Below are positions 15,696 through 24,818 of a DNA stretch of 64,000 nucleotides, one piece after another (position 1 is the first letter of the stretch; every line of letters begins with the position of its first letter). Under the pieces are notes generated by a model. That model saw only the letters and a list, made by a program, of their open reading frames with translations, was not told the DNA's origin and did no database searches. Position numbers and translations under genes: made by a program. Source of the DNA: Actinoplanes sp. NBRC 103695 (lineage in GTDB: Bacteria; Actinomycetota; Actinomycetes; Mycobacteriales; Micromonosporaceae); contig NZ_BSTL01000022.1 of the NCBI RefSeq assembly GCF_030269485.1, positions 108,298-172,297 on the forward strand, given 5' to 3'.

Positions 15696-16676
15696 TCACT
15701 CCGCGGAGGTGATGACCTCGGCGGTCGTCCGGCGGGGCGTCGCCGGCAGCTGGTCCGGCGACTCGACGTAGCCCAGGCGCACCACCAGGTAGGGCTCCCC
15801 GATCCCGGACAGCAGCTCGCCGAGCAGGTACTTCGACCAGGCCACCTCGACCGCCTCGCTGAGCGGAGCGGTGGACAGTCCGTGGGCCGTCGCAGTGAGC
15901 AGCAGAGCGGACATCGCCTCACCGCCGCGCAGGAGATCCACGGGATCGGCGCCCATGCCGTACAGGATGGTGTACTCGGCGCCCGCGTCGTGGTCCTCGC
16001 CGGCGGCCAGCACGTCGCCGCCGTGCGGGGCGAACTCGCGCACCGGCACCCGGCGCAGCGCCGGCTCGACGGCGGTGGCCGGTGGCACCCCGTCGCCGGT
16101 CCAGGCCGGGCGGCTGGTCCAGCGGGTCAGATCCGCTCGGTACGCGGGGTCCAGATGCTCGGCGTCGGCCGCCTGCTCGACCAGGATGCCCAGCATCGGC
16201 ACCTGGTCGTGGGGGACCACGTGCAGGTACGCGCCGCACGCCTCGACGACGCGGCGCAGGGCGGTCAGGGTCTCGTCGTCGACCTTGCGCTCGCCGAAGG
16301 CCCGGCGGTCGGTCCGGCGACGGCTGATCGCGTCCACCAGGGCCTGGGCCTCGAGGTCCGGCTCGGTGCGTCCTTCGATGCGTACGCGGGCCAGCACGGC
16401 GGCGTCGTCGGAGGGGAAGCGGGTGACCGTGGCGGCCCAGCCCGCCGCGGCCAGCGCGGTGAGCGCGTGGTGCAGCGCCCCGCCGCAGCTGAGCATCAGC
16501 AGGCGCCCCTCGGGGTCGATCGCCGCGACCTGGCGTTCCGGGTCGGCGGACAACTCCATGACACCGGCCTCGATCCGCCACCGCCACGGCTGGGTGTTGA
16601 AGACCGACGGCGCGCGGAGGGAGGCGCGGGCGGCACCTTCCAGAACGGTGCGCTCGTCGACGGGCAATGCGTTCAC
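15696..16676 (-). CDS. Acg-type FMN-binding nitroreductase (first copy)
   Basis: The protein has 326 residues. The start ASLRAPSVFNTQPWRWRI is the Acg signature (nitroreductase fold with two repeats), as in mycobacterial Rv2032/Rv3127/Rv3131 of the DosR regulon. RRRTDRRAF and the C-terminal GEPYLVVRLGY are also family features. Acg proteins bind and may sequester FMN; the reaction is not settled. The GTG at 16676 was chosen because GGGAGG precedes it and the family N-terminus starts there; the longer upstream frame has no homology. A second copy lies at 28298-29281, and both have the same 20-base element upstream. Confidence 0.88.
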   Translation of the reverse strand: MNALPVDERTVLEGAARASLRAPSVFNTQPWRWRIEAGVMELSADPERQVAAIDPEGRLLMLSCGGALHHALTALAAAGWAATVTRFPSDDAAVLARVRIEGRTEPDLEAQALVDAISRRRTDRRAFGERKVDDETLTALRRVVEACGAYLHVVPHDQVPMLGILVEQAADAEHLDPAYRADLTRWTSRPAWTGDGVPPATAVEPALRRVPVREFAPHGGDVLAAGEDHDAGAEYTILYGMGADPVDLLRGGEAMSALLLTATAHGLSTAPLSEAVEVAWSKYLLGELLSGIGEPYLVVRLGYVESPDQLPATPRRTTAEVITSAE

Positions 16677-16731
16677 GGCGGGACCTCCCAGTCTCTCGTC
16701 CGAGTTCCACGATCCCGGCGGAAGGGCCGGA

Positions 16732-16751
16732 TGGTCAGGGCCGAAAGACCC
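16732..16751 (-). promoter_or_regulatory. DevR-like site before the first acg gene
   Basis: TGGTCAGGGCCGAAAGACCC is identical to 29312-29331 before the second acg gene. The core GGGCCGAAAGACCC (16738-16751) is a degenerate version of GGGAC-N4-GTCCC, and an overlapping GGGCCGGATGGTCA is at 16724-16737. It lies 56-75 bases upstream of the start. Confidence 0.6.
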
Positions 16752-16795
16752 GAGTCGACGGGCAGCCCGGCGTCCGTGGACTCCGCGCCGCCCAG

Positions 16796-19216
16796 TCATG
16801 TCTGGTTGCCCAGCGACCAGTCACGCACCTCGGGCATGTCCTCCATGTGCTCGACCACGTAAGTCTCGTGGCGGGCCAGTTGGGCCTCGCACCACTTCTT
16901 GAGCTCGGTCGCGCCGCGGGGCAGCCGCTTGGCGTTGTTGATCGCGTCCATCACCAGGTGATAGCGCGACGCCCGGTTGCGCACCGTCATGTCGAACGGC
17001 GTCGTCGTGGTGCCCTCCTCGATGAAGCCGCGCACCCGGAACCGGTCGGCGTCCGGCCGGCCGTGCACCAGCTGGTGAATGGCGCCGGGGTAGCCGTGGA
17101 ACGCGAAGACCACGTCGACCGTGTCGGTGAACAACTCGGTGAAGTAGGTCTCGCTCATCCCGTGCGGGTGGTCCCGGTGCCGGACCAGGCTCATCAGGTC
17201 GACCACGTTGACCACGCGGACCTTCATACCGGGCAGCCGCTCCTTGAGGATCTGCGCGGCCGCGACCGTCTCCATGGTGACCACGTCACCGGCGCAGGCC
17301 AGCACGATGTCCGGGTCGCCGGTGCCGTCGTCGGTGCCGGCCCACTCCCAGATACCCGCTCCCCGGGCGCAGTGCTCGATCGCCTCGTCCCGGCTCAGGT
17401 ACTGCAGCTGTGGCTGCTTGTCGATGACGATCAGGTTGACGTACGAGCGGGACCGGAAGCAGTGGTCGGCGACCGACAGCAGGGTGTTGGCGTCCGGCGG
17501 CAGGTAGACCCGGGCGACGTCGCCGCGCTGGGTCAGCACCACCTGGATAAGTCCGGGGCCCTGGTGCGAGAAGCCGTTGTGGTCGTTGCGCCACGCGGTC
17601 GAGGTGAGCAGCACGTTGAGGCTGGGCACCTTGGCCCGCCAGGGCAGGTTCCTGGCCTCCTGGAGCCACTTGCCGTGCTGGACCGTCTGCGAGGCGCTGA
17701 CCATGGCGAACGCCTCGTAGGTGGCGAACAGGCCGTGGCGCCCGGTCAGGTTGTAGCCCTCCAGCCAGCCGTGGCAGTTGTGCTCGCTGAGCACCTCCAT
17801 CACGCGGCCGTCCGGCCCGACGGCCACGTCCTCCGGCGTCACGTGCTCCATGAACGCCCGGTCGGACACCTCGAACACGGCGCCCAGCCGGTTGCTGTTG
17901 GTCTCGTCGGGCGAGAACAGCCGGAACCGGTCGGGGTTGCGGGTGTAGATGTCGCGCATCAGCTCGCCGAGCTTGCGGGTCGACTCCGCCCGCACCGAGG
18001 CGGGCGCGGGCACGTCGACCGCGTAGTCGCGGAAGTCGGGCAGGTCGAGGTCCCGGGTGAGCCGGCCGCCGTTGGCGTGCGGGCTCGCGCTCATCCGGAG
18101 ATCACCCTCGGGCGCGAGATCCCGCACCAGGGGTACCGGCGCGCCGGCGTCGTCGAAGAGCTCCTCCGGCCGGTACGAACGCAGCCAGCTCTCCAGGATC
18201 GCCAGGTGGGCGGGGTTCTCGCGGACGCCGGACAGCGGGACCTGATGCGACCGGAACGTGCCCGTCATCGTGACGCCGTCCACCTCGGCCGGACCGGTCC
18301 ATCCCTTCGGCGACCGCAGGATGATCAAGGGCCAGCGCGGCCGGGTGCCGTCCGACGCTCCGGACCGCGCCTCCTGCTGGATCTCACGGATCTGCCGGTA
18401 CGCCGCGGCCAGGGCGGCGGAGAACCGCTCGTGCATCCCGGGCAGGTCGTGCCCCTCGACCTCGATCACGTCGTACCCGTGGCCGTGGAGAAGCCCGTGC
18501 ACCTCGGCGCGCTCCTTGCGCGCCAAGACCGTGGGACCGGAGATCTTCGCACCGTTGAGGTGCAGGATCGGCAGCACCGCTCCGTCGCGGGCCGCGTTGA
18601 TGAAGGACAGACCCTTCCAGGAGCCCTCCAGCGGCGCGGTCTCCGCCTCGCCGTCGCCCACGACGGCGATCGCCAGCAGGTCCGGGTTGTCCATCACGGC
18701 GCCGTAGGCGTGCACGAGCACGTAGCCGAGCTCGCCGCCCTCGTGGATCGAGCCCGGAGTGGTGACCGACACGTGGCTGGGGATGCCACCGGGCGCGGAG
18801 AACTGCCGGAACAGCCGCAGCATGCCGGCCTCGTCCGAGGACACGTCCGGGTAGATCTCGCTGTAGGTGCCCTCCAGCCAGCCGGCCGCCACCAGCGCGG
18901 GGCCGCCGTGCCCCGGCCCGGCGAGATAGATCGCCTCCTGGCCGGTCATCCTGATCAGCCGCGAGACGTGCGCGTAGATCAGCGACAGGCCCGGGCTGGT
19001 ACCCCAGTGGCCGAGCAGACGCGGCTTGATGTCCTCGACAGTGAGCGACCTCCGCAGCAGCGGGTTGGCGCGCAGGTAGATCTGCCCGATGGTGAGATAG
19101 TTGGCTGCGCGCCACCACGCGTCCAGCTGGGCGACCTCCGCCTCGTCGGGGTCGCAGAGGCGCCGGAGCCCCTCGTCGTCGAGCGCGGTGATGTGATCGG
19201 CCTCAGCGGTGGTCAC
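16796..19216 (-). CDS. xfp: Phosphoketolase (xylulose-5-phosphate/fructose-6-phosphate)
   Basis: The protein has 806 residues, the normal family length. Thiamine diphosphate enzyme features include GHWGTSPGLSLIYAH, GPGHGGPAL, GDGEAETAPLEGSW and the C-terminal HDHPHG-type segment RHRDHPHGM. It splits xylulose-5-P (and often fructose-6-P) with phosphate into acetyl-phosphate and a sugar phosphate, giving ATP without oxygen. The GTG at 19216 follows AAGGAG. A GGGACTTTGGTCCC box lies 114-127 bases upstream, so control by the DevR-like regulator is likely. It sits between an acg gene and the transhydrogenase operon, all on the minus strand. Confidence 0.95.
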   Translation of the reverse strand: MTTAEADHITALDDEGLRRLCDPDEAEVAQLDAWWRAANYLTIGQIYLRANPLLRRSLTVEDIKPRLLGHWGTSPGLSLIYAHVSRLIRMTGQEAIYLAGPGHGGPALVAAGWLEGTYSEIYPDVSSDEAGMLRLFRQFSAPGGIPSHVSVTTPGSIHEGGELGYVLVHAYGAVMDNPDLLAIAVVGDGEAETAPLEGSWKGLSFINAARDGAVLPILHLNGAKISGPTVLARKERAEVHGLLHGHGYDVIEVEGHDLPGMHERFSAALAAAYRQIREIQQEARSGASDGTRPRWPLIILRSPKGWTGPAEVDGVTMTGTFRSHQVPLSGVRENPAHLAILESWLRSYRPEELFDDAGAPVPLVRDLAPEGDLRMSASPHANGGRLTRDLDLPDFRDYAVDVPAPASVRAESTRKLGELMRDIYTRNPDRFRLFSPDETNSNRLGAVFEVSDRAFMEHVTPEDVAVGPDGRVMEVLSEHNCHGWLEGYNLTGRHGLFATYEAFAMVSASQTVQHGKWLQEARNLPWRAKVPSLNVLLTSTAWRNDHNGFSHQGPGLIQVVLTQRGDVARVYLPPDANTLLSVADHCFRSRSYVNLIVIDKQPQLQYLSRDEAIEHCARGAGIWEWAGTDDGTGDPDIVLACAGDVVTMETVAAAQILKERLPGMKVRVVNVVDLMSLVRHRDHPHGMSETYFTELFTDTVDVVFAFHGYPGAIHQLVHGRPDADRFRVRGFIEEGTTTTPFDMTVRNRASRYHLVMDAINNAKRLPRGATELKKWCEAQLARHETYVVEHMEDMPEVRDWSLGNQT

Positions 19217-19329
19217 GGCAGTTCTCCTTCGAGTGGTCCGGCTCGTGTCGATTCCCAACGTATGGCCCGCCGGTCGGCCCGCAGCAGAGGCGAATGGCAG
19301 CCCGCCTGGACCAAGGGTCCCCCCGGAGC

Positions 19330-19343
19330 GGGACTTTGGTCCC
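19330..19343 (-). promoter_or_regulatory. DevR box GGGACTTTGGTCCC before phosphoketolase
   Basis: Arms GGGAC/GTCCC around TTTG, identical to the box in the devS-devR intergenic region at 31108-31121. It matches the core of the mycobacterial DosR consensus GGGACTWWAGTCCC at all positions but one. It is upstream of the phosphoketolase start. Confidence 0.75.
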
Positions 19344-19452
19344 GATATCGTCAGGCTGCCCGCCCCGCGGCCGGCCATGCGGTCTCCGCCGTCGTGACAT
19401 CGCCCGCTGACCCGAGCCGAGCCGATGGGAGCCGACCAGGCTGCCGCCCGGG

Positions 19453-20871
19453 TCAGGAGGCGTACTCGCGCAGGCCGGCGAGCAGGGCGCCGAGGCCCTT
19501 CTTGGCGTCCGCGAAGAGCATCGAGGTGCCGGGCAGCGTGTACAGCTCGTTGTCGATGCCGGCGTAGCCGTGCCCGAGCGACCGCTTGATCACGATGACG
19601 CTCCGTGCCTTGTCCACGTCCAGGATGGGCATCCCCGACACCGGGTTGCCGGGGCGGCGCGCGGCCGGGTTCGTCACGTCGTTGGCGCCGACCACGAGCA
19701 CGATGTCCGTGCCGGGGAACTCGGGGTTGATCTCGTCGAGGTCCCTGAGTTGCTCGTACGGCGCGTCGGCCTCGGCGAGGAGGACGTTCATGTGGCCGGG
19801 CATGCGGCCGGCCACCGGATGGATGCCGTAGCTGACATCGACGCCGCGCTCCTTCAGCGCGCGGGCCAGGGCGACGACCTCGTGCTGGGCCTGCGCGGCG
19901 GCCAGGCCGTAGCCGGGGACGACGACGACCCGGTGGGCGTACGCGAGCTGCAGCGCCGCGTCCTCGGCGGAGATCTCCCGCACCGCCGCGCCGGCGGTCC
20001 CGCCGGGGATGGCGACAGCCTCGTCACCGGTGCCGTAGCCGCCGGCCAGGATCGCGCCGATCGAGCGGTTCATCGCCGTCGCCATGAGCTGGGTGAGGAT
20101 CGCGCCGGCCGCGCCGACCAGGGCGCCCGCGATGATCAGGGGGCCGCTGTCCAGGATGAAGCCGGCCATCGCGACCGCGGTGCCGGTGCAGGCGTTGAGC
20201 AGCGAGATCACGACCGGCATGTCGGCGCCGCCGATGGGCAGCGTGAGAAGCACGCCGACCGCGAGCGCCGCGGCGGCGACCCCGCCCAGCACCCCGGCGC
20301 CGCCGTGATGCGTCAGGTAGAGCCCGGCGAGCCCGGCCGACACGAGGGTGAGAAGCAGGGCGATCCACCGGCCGCCGGGCACCACGAGTGGCCGGCCGGG
20401 GATCAGCCCGGCGAGCTTGCCCGAGGCGACCAGGGATCCGCTCAGGGTCACGGCGCCGATGATCAGGTCGAGCACGGTCGTGATCGTCGTCTGCGGCGGC
20501 AGCGTGGCGAGGTCCGCCGAGTGCGCCATGGCGTCGCCGAGGGCGATCAGCGCGGCCGCGCCGCCGCCGACCGCGTTGAAGAGGCTGACCAGCTGGGGCA
20601 TCGCCGTCATCCGGACCCGCCGGGCCGTGATCAGGCCGGCCACACCACCGGTGGCGGCCCCCGCCGCCAGGGCGATGACGGCCCCGGCGGCGATGCGGCC
20701 GTCGTCGATCAGGACCACCACGGTGACCAGTACGGCGACGGCCATCCCGGCGGCCGACACCTGGTTGCCGCGCCGGGCGGTCCGCGGCGTGTTCATCAGG
20801 TGCAGACCCAGCACGAAGCAGGTGGCGCAGGCCAGGTAGATCAGGTGGACGGTGGTGTCGAAGCCGCTCAC
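19453..20871 (-). CDS. pntB: NAD(P) transhydrogenase subunit beta
   Basis: The protein has 472 residues. The N-terminal two-thirds is a multi-helix proton channel; the C-terminal third is the NADP-binding domain III with VVVPGYGLAAAQAQH, YGIHPVAGRMPGHMNVLLAEA and VVGANDVTNPAAR. It works with PntA and PntAb in the membrane to couple proton movement to hydride transfer between NADH and NADP+. The GTG at 20871 overlaps the stop of pntAb (GTGA). Confidence 0.97.
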   Translation of the reverse strand: MSGFDTTVHLIYLACATCFVLGLHLMNTPRTARRGNQVSAAGMAVAVLVTVVVLIDDGRIAAGAVIALAAGAATGGVAGLITARRVRMTAMPQLVSLFNAVGGGAAALIALGDAMAHSADLATLPPQTTITTVLDLIIGAVTLSGSLVASGKLAGLIPGRPLVVPGGRWIALLLTLVSAGLAGLYLTHHGGAGVLGGVAAAALAVGVLLTLPIGGADMPVVISLLNACTGTAVAMAGFILDSGPLIIAGALVGAAGAILTQLMATAMNRSIGAILAGGYGTGDEAVAIPGGTAGAAVREISAEDAALQLAYAHRVVVVPGYGLAAAQAQHEVVALARALKERGVDVSYGIHPVAGRMPGHMNVLLAEADAPYEQLRDLDEINPEFPGTDIVLVVGANDVTNPAARRPGNPVSGMPILDVDKARSVIVIKRSLGHGYAGIDNELYTLPGTSMLFADAKKGLGALLAGLREYAS

Positions 20872-21164
20872 GACCGCACCTGCCGTCCGGTGCGGAACAT
20901 GGTCAGCATGCGGTCGGTGACGACGTAGCCGCCGGTGACGTTCATCGCGGCGAAGGCCGCCGCGACGAAGACGACGACGTAACCGAGAACGGACGCCGCG
21001 GTGGCCGCCAGCAGCATCACCCCGACGAACACGATCCCGTGGATGGCGTTGGCCCCGGACATCAGCGGGGTGTGCAGGGTCGCCGGGACCTTGCTGATCA
21101 CCTCGAAACCGACCAGGACGCTCAGGACGAAGACCGTGATGTCGGCCATCAGCAGCACGCTCAT
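20868..21164 (-). CDS. pntAb: NAD(P) transhydrogenase subunit alpha, membrane part
   Basis: The protein has 98 residues with about three membrane helices. The segment GFEVISKVPATLHTPLMSGANAIHGIVFVG is the conserved loop of the PntA C-terminal domain. It is encoded separately here, giving the three-subunit bacterial layout (PntA, PntAb, PntB). Both junctions overlap: ATGA with pntA and GTGA with pntB, so the three proteins are translationally coupled. Confidence 0.96.
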   Translation of the reverse strand: MSVLLMADITVFVLSVLVGFEVISKVPATLHTPLMSGANAIHGIVFVGVMLLAATAASVLGYVVVFVAAAFAAMNVTGGYVVTDRMLTMFRTGRQVRS

Positions 21165-22303
21165 GAGGTGACCTCCTCGGCGAGGGCGGCCGCGACCCGC
21201 GGATGCGTGATCCGGCCCCGGTGGGTGACCACGACGGCCGTGTGGACCTCGTCCTGCGGATCGATGGCCGGGACACCGTCGCGGACCAGCGTGGCCAGCA
21301 GCGAGCAGACGTTGCGTGAGTAGGCCGTCGAGGCTGCCTCCGGCACCCGGGCGGCCAGGTCGGCGGCCCCGATGAGGGTGACGCCGCGCGGGGTCACGAC
21401 GGTGCGGCCGGGTTCCGACCCGGCGACGTTGCCGCCGTGCGGGCCGGCCGCCAGGTCGACGACGACCGCGCCGGGCCGCAGCCGGTCGACGGCGTCCGAT
21501 GTGACGAGCAGCGGTGGCCGGCCGCCGGGCACCTGTGCGGCGGTGATCACGATGTCGAACCCGGCGACGGCGTCGTCCAGCGCCTGCTGCTGCTGGGCGG
21601 CCTCGGCCTCGGTGAGCCGACGCGCGTACCCGCCCTCCCCGGCGGCGGCCGGCGCGTCGAGGCGCAACACGCTCGCCCCGGTCGACGCGATGTCGTCGCG
21701 GGCCGCCTCACGTACGTCGTACCCGGTCACCACCGCACCCAGCCGCCGGGCCGTGGCGATCGCCTGGAGACCGGCGATCCCGGCGCCGAGCACCAGGACC
21801 CGGGCCGGCCGGGTGGTGCCGGCCGCGGTGACCAGCATGGGCAGGAAACCGCCGTACGCGTCGGCGGCCATCAGGGCGGCCTTGTAGCCGGCGACGTTGG
21901 CCTGCGAGGTGAGCGCGTCCATGGCCTGGGCCCGGCTGAGCGTCCGGGGCAGCAGGTCGAGGCTGATCGCGGTGACCCCGGCGGCGGCCAGCCGCTCCGG
22001 CACCCGGGCGTCGGCGAGCGGCGCCAGCAGCCCGACCAGGATCTGTCCGCCGCGCAGTGCCTCGAGGTCGTCCGGTGGTCGCAGGCACAGCAGGATGTCG
22101 CTCTCGGCGTACACCTGGGCGCGGCCCGCGACCCGGGCTCCGGCTGTGGCGTACGCCTCGTCGTCGTGCCGGGCCCCCGCGCCAGCGCCCGATTCGACGA
22201 GGACGTCGAGGCCGCTCAGGTGAAGTTTGCCGGCATCCGCGGGAACCAGCGCCACGCGCCGCTCGCCGGGTGCGGTCTCGCGGATCACGCCGATGATCGC
22301 CAT
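21161..22303 (-). CDS. pntA: NAD(P) transhydrogenase subunit alpha, NAD-binding part
   Basis: The protein has 380 residues and is related to alanine dehydrogenase. Features are GVIRETAPGERRVALVP at the start, TSQANVAGYKA in the middle, the Rossmann motif VLVLGAGIAGLQAIATARRLGA, then VVDLAAGPHGGNVA. The ATG at 22303 has GGAG upstream. With pntAb and pntB it forms a complete energy-linked transhydrogenase, which can re-oxidise or supply NADPH when respiration is limited. I found no clear DevR box in its own promoter. Confidence 0.96.
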   Translation of the reverse strand: MAIIGVIRETAPGERRVALVPADAGKLHLSGLDVLVESGAGAGARHDDEAYATAGARVAGRAQVYAESDILLCLRPPDDLEALRGGQILVGLLAPLADARVPERLAAAGVTAISLDLLPRTLSRAQAMDALTSQANVAGYKAALMAADAYGGFLPMLVTAAGTTRPARVLVLGAGIAGLQAIATARRLGAVVTGYDVREAARDDIASTGASVLRLDAPAAAGEGGYARRLTEAEAAQQQQALDDAVAGFDIVITAAQVPGGRPPLLVTSDAVDRLRPGAVVVDLAAGPHGGNVAGSEPGRTVVTPRGVTLIGAADLAARVPEAASTAYSRNVCSLLATLVRDGVPAIDPQDEVHTAVVVTHRGRITHPRVAAALAEEVTS

Positions 22304-22514
22304 GAATGCTCCGTTCCTGGCCGGACCTCCACCCAGCTTGCCGCACGGGTGACCGAACAGCCACCGTCCGTGTACGCATTGGCCGGTCACGCCGTGCGGC
22401 TGCTCCTGCTCGTCATGGCCGGCGCGTTCGCCGGGCAGCGGCAGGGCCTGAGGTCCCAGTTCGAGCGGCGCGGAACCGCACTGTCCCTCGCCGGGTGAGC
22501 GGGGACCGCGCGGC

Positions 22515-23174
22515 TCAGAGGCTCTGAGGCGTGACCAGGCCGGACTCGTAGGCGAGGATGACCAGCTGGGCCCGGTCCCGGGCGTGCAGCTTGGTCATGG
22601 CGCGGTTGACGTGCGTCTTGGCGGTCACCCGGCTGATCACCATGCGAGCCGCGATCTCGTCGTTGGACAAGCCGTGCGCGACCAAGGTCACGGCCTCCCG
22701 CTCCCGGGTGGTCAGGTGGCCGAGCGCTGCTGCGTCGGCATGTGGGGAGCGGGCGACGTACCGGTCGATCAGCCGGCGGGTGATCGACGGCGCGAGCAGC
22801 GCGTCCCCGCGCGCGGCGACGCGGATGGCGTGCAGGAAGTCCTCCGGCAGGACGTCCTTGACGAGAAAGCCGGCCGCTCCGGCGCGCAGCGCGTCGAAGA
22901 CGTACTCGTCGAGCCCGTAGTTCGTCAGGATCACGACGTGCACGTCGGCCAGGGCCGGGTCGGCCGCGATGCGCCGGGTCGCCTCGATGCCGTCGAGAAC
23001 GGGCATCCGCACGTCGAGGAGGACCACGTCGGGCAGGTGCTGCCGGGCCAGGACCAGAGCCTCGGCGCCGTCGCCGGCCTCGGCCACCACCTCGATGTCG
23101 GTCTCCGAGTCGAGCAGGGCACGGAAACCACTGCGGATCAGCGGCTGGTCGTCGACGAGCAGAACCCGGATCAT
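22515..23174 (-). CDS. NarL/FixJ family response regulator
   Basis: The protein has 219 residues. The receiver has VLLVDDQPLIRSGFRALL and the phospho-acceptor Asp in PDVVLLDVRMPVLDG, with the Lys in GFLVKDVLPE. The LuxR-type HTH has LTTREREAVTLVAHGLSNDE. The ATG at 23174 overlaps the stop of the kinase gene (ATGA), so I prefer it to an in-frame start 15 bases earlier. It is the partner of the kinase upstream. Its targets are not shown by sequence. Confidence 0.93.
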   Translation of the reverse strand: MIRVLLVDDQPLIRSGFRALLDSETDIEVVAEAGDGAEALVLARQHLPDVVLLDVRMPVLDGIEATRRIAADPALADVHVVILTNYGLDEYVFDALRAGAAGFLVKDVLPEDFLHAIRVAARGDALLAPSITRRLIDRYVARSPHADAAALGHLTTREREAVTLVAHGLSNDEIAARMVISRVTAKTHVNRAMTKLHARDRAQLVILAYESGLVTPQSL

Positions 23175-24286
23175 GCCGTACGGTCCCACGGCAGCTCGGC
23201 GTGGACGGTGAAGCCGCCCCCGGTCCGCGGTTCGGCGCGCATCCGGCCGCCCAGGGCGGCCACCCGTTCCCGCATCCCCAGCAGCCCGTTGCCCGGCCGG
23301 GGCGGGGACTGCGCGGTGGCCGTACCGTCGTCGTCGACCTGGACCACCACCGCGCCGGGCCGGCAGTCGATCCGGACCGACGCGCTCGCGGCCCCGGCGT
23401 GCCGGGCCACATTGGTCAGGGATTCCTGCACGATCCGGTAGACGGTCCGGTCCACGGCGGCCGGCACGCCGACGTCGTCGCCGTCGACCACCAGGGAGGC
23501 GGCCACGCCCGCCGACCGGGCTCGCTGGACCAGCTGCGCGATGTGGTCGATGCCGTGCGGAGGGGACGTGGCGTCGTCGCGCAGCGCATCCAGAGTGGTG
23601 CGCAGTTCCCGTGCCGCCTCGCGTGCCGCCTCCCGGATCGCCAGCACGGCCTCCGGGACCGGCTCGCCACGCTTCTGAGCCACGTGTACGGCCGCCTCGG
23701 ACTGCACCTTGATCACCGAGATCTGGTGGGTGAGCGAGTCGTGCAGTTCCCGGGCGATGTGCAGCCGCTCCTCGCCGGCCCGGCGCAGCGCGCTCTCCTC
23801 ACGCGTGCGTTCCGCCTCGTCGGCCCGTCGTTCGGCCTGACGCAGCGCTTCTCCCGCGGCCGCGGCGGCGATCAGCCAGGCCAGTTCGAGTACGCCCCGG
23901 GCCTGCAGTACGGCCTCGCCCACGCCGTGCCGGCCGGCCGCCAACGCGGCGACGGGCAGCGCGGCCAGCATGGTCACGCTCACGACGGCGGTGGCCATGC
24001 GATGCCCGGCCCGCATCGCTGAGTAGACCGCGACGAGATAACCGATGGCGAACACCGGGAAGCCGGCGAGCTGGCCGCCCACCGCGCACAACCCACTGAC
24101 CGCCAGGACCACCACGGGCGCACGCTGTCGCGCGGCCAGCACCAGGCCACCGGCCGCGAGCAGCGCGTAGCCGAGCGGGTCGGCGCCGGTCGCCGTCCGG
24201 TCCTCGGACAGCCCGGTGGCCACCAGGATCCCCGCCACCCCGACCGCGATGGCCCAGTCCCGGAGCCTGACTCGCGCGCTGCCCAT
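23171..24286 (-). CDS. NarL-type sensor histidine kinase
   Basis: The protein has 371 residues. The first 150 or so are hydrophobic with about five helices and no recognised sensor domain. The HisKA_3 phospho-acceptor segment is ERLHIARELHDSLTHQISVI, followed by a HATPase domain (VQESLTNVARHAGA, GNGLLGMRERV). This is the DesK/NarX-like architecture common in actinomycetes. It is the first gene of a two-gene operon with the overlapping response regulator. The signal is unknown. Confidence 0.92.
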   Translation of the reverse strand: MGSARVRLRDWAIAVGVAGILVATGLSEDRTATGADPLGYALLAAGGLVLAARQRAPVVVLAVSGLCAVGGQLAGFPVFAIGYLVAVYSAMRAGHRMATAVVSVTMLAALPVAALAAGRHGVGEAVLQARGVLELAWLIAAAAAGEALRQAERRADEAERTREESALRRAGEERLHIARELHDSLTHQISVIKVQSEAAVHVAQKRGEPVPEAVLAIREAAREAARELRTTLDALRDDATSPPHGIDHIAQLVQRARSAGVAASLVVDGDDVGVPAAVDRTVYRIVQESLTNVARHAGAASASVRIDCRPGAVVVQVDDDGTATAQSPPRPGNGLLGMRERVAALGGRMRAEPRTGGGFTVHAELPWDRTA

Positions 24287-24475
24287 GCGGGCACCATAGC
24301 CGCGCGCCCGGTCAAGGGAATCTGCCCGGCGCAGCAGTGCCGGCTACCACGGGCGCAGCAGATCTCCCGATGCCTGCGCCGGCCGCGGCAGCGCGAAGTG
24401 TCTGTGCCGGCACGATGCCCGGGGCGGGCCGGACGAACAGGATCGATGGCACCCAGATCGACCACGGAGGAAACC

Positions 24476-24793
24476 ATGCTCATCTCAGTCCTGCTCGCCG
24501 AGTCCACCGTCGGCGCGACCACGCTGACCGCCGATCGGGTGGTGGCGACGCTGGCGGCGCTGGTCGCGCTGGCCGGCGTGATCGCGAGCCGGAGGCGACC
24601 CTTCGTCGCTCTCATTGCGGGCGTCCTCGGCGCGGTCGCCGGGGTGCTTCTGCTGGCCACGGCCGACGGCGGGCCCGGCACCGGCAACGGCGTGGTCGGT
24701 GCGTACGCGGGAGTGGTGTTGGGGTTGATCGCGGTCGTCCTGGGCGGGACGGCGCTGATCACGGCACGTCGGCGCCCACGAGAGAATACATAA
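24476..24793 (+). CDS. Small membrane protein, DUF6223-like
   Basis: The protein has 105 residues with three hydrophobic helices and the conserved segment LLLATADGGPGTGNGVVGAYAG between the second and third. I recognise this as the DUF6223 pattern, an uncharacterised actinobacterial family. The ATG at 24476 has a strong GGAGG six bases upstream. Its stop codon lies inside the inverted repeat that probably controls the following arsR-arsC gene. Confidence 0.75.
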   Translation: MLISVLLAESTVGATTLTADRVVATLAALVALAGVIASRRRPFVALIAGVLGAVAGVLLLATADGGPGTGNGVVGAYAGVVLGLIAVVLGGTALITARRRPRENT

Positions 24794-24810
24794 AACTGAT
24801 TTGATGTATT
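24785..24810. promoter_or_regulatory. Inverted repeat, probable ArsR operator
   Basis: AATACAT (24785-24791) and ATGTATT (24804-24810) form the arms of an AT-rich inverted repeat in very GC-rich DNA, directly before the ArsR-fusion gene. Spacing and composition match ArsR/SmtB operators. It overlaps the upstream stop codon and the first possible start codons of the fusion gene. Confidence 0.6.
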
Positions 24811-24818
24811 GTCGGGCG

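Noticed and set aside
16667..19567. A 966-codon open frame on the plus strand opposite phosphoketolase
   Set aside because: It is the antisense shadow of a clearly conserved gene in high-GC DNA, with no domain pattern and Val/Gly/Arg-biased composition.
22304..22514. Searching the pntA promoter for a DevR box
   Set aside because: Only scattered half sites such as CGGGTGACC and GGCCGGTCA are present, with no GGGAC-N4-GTCCC arrangement.
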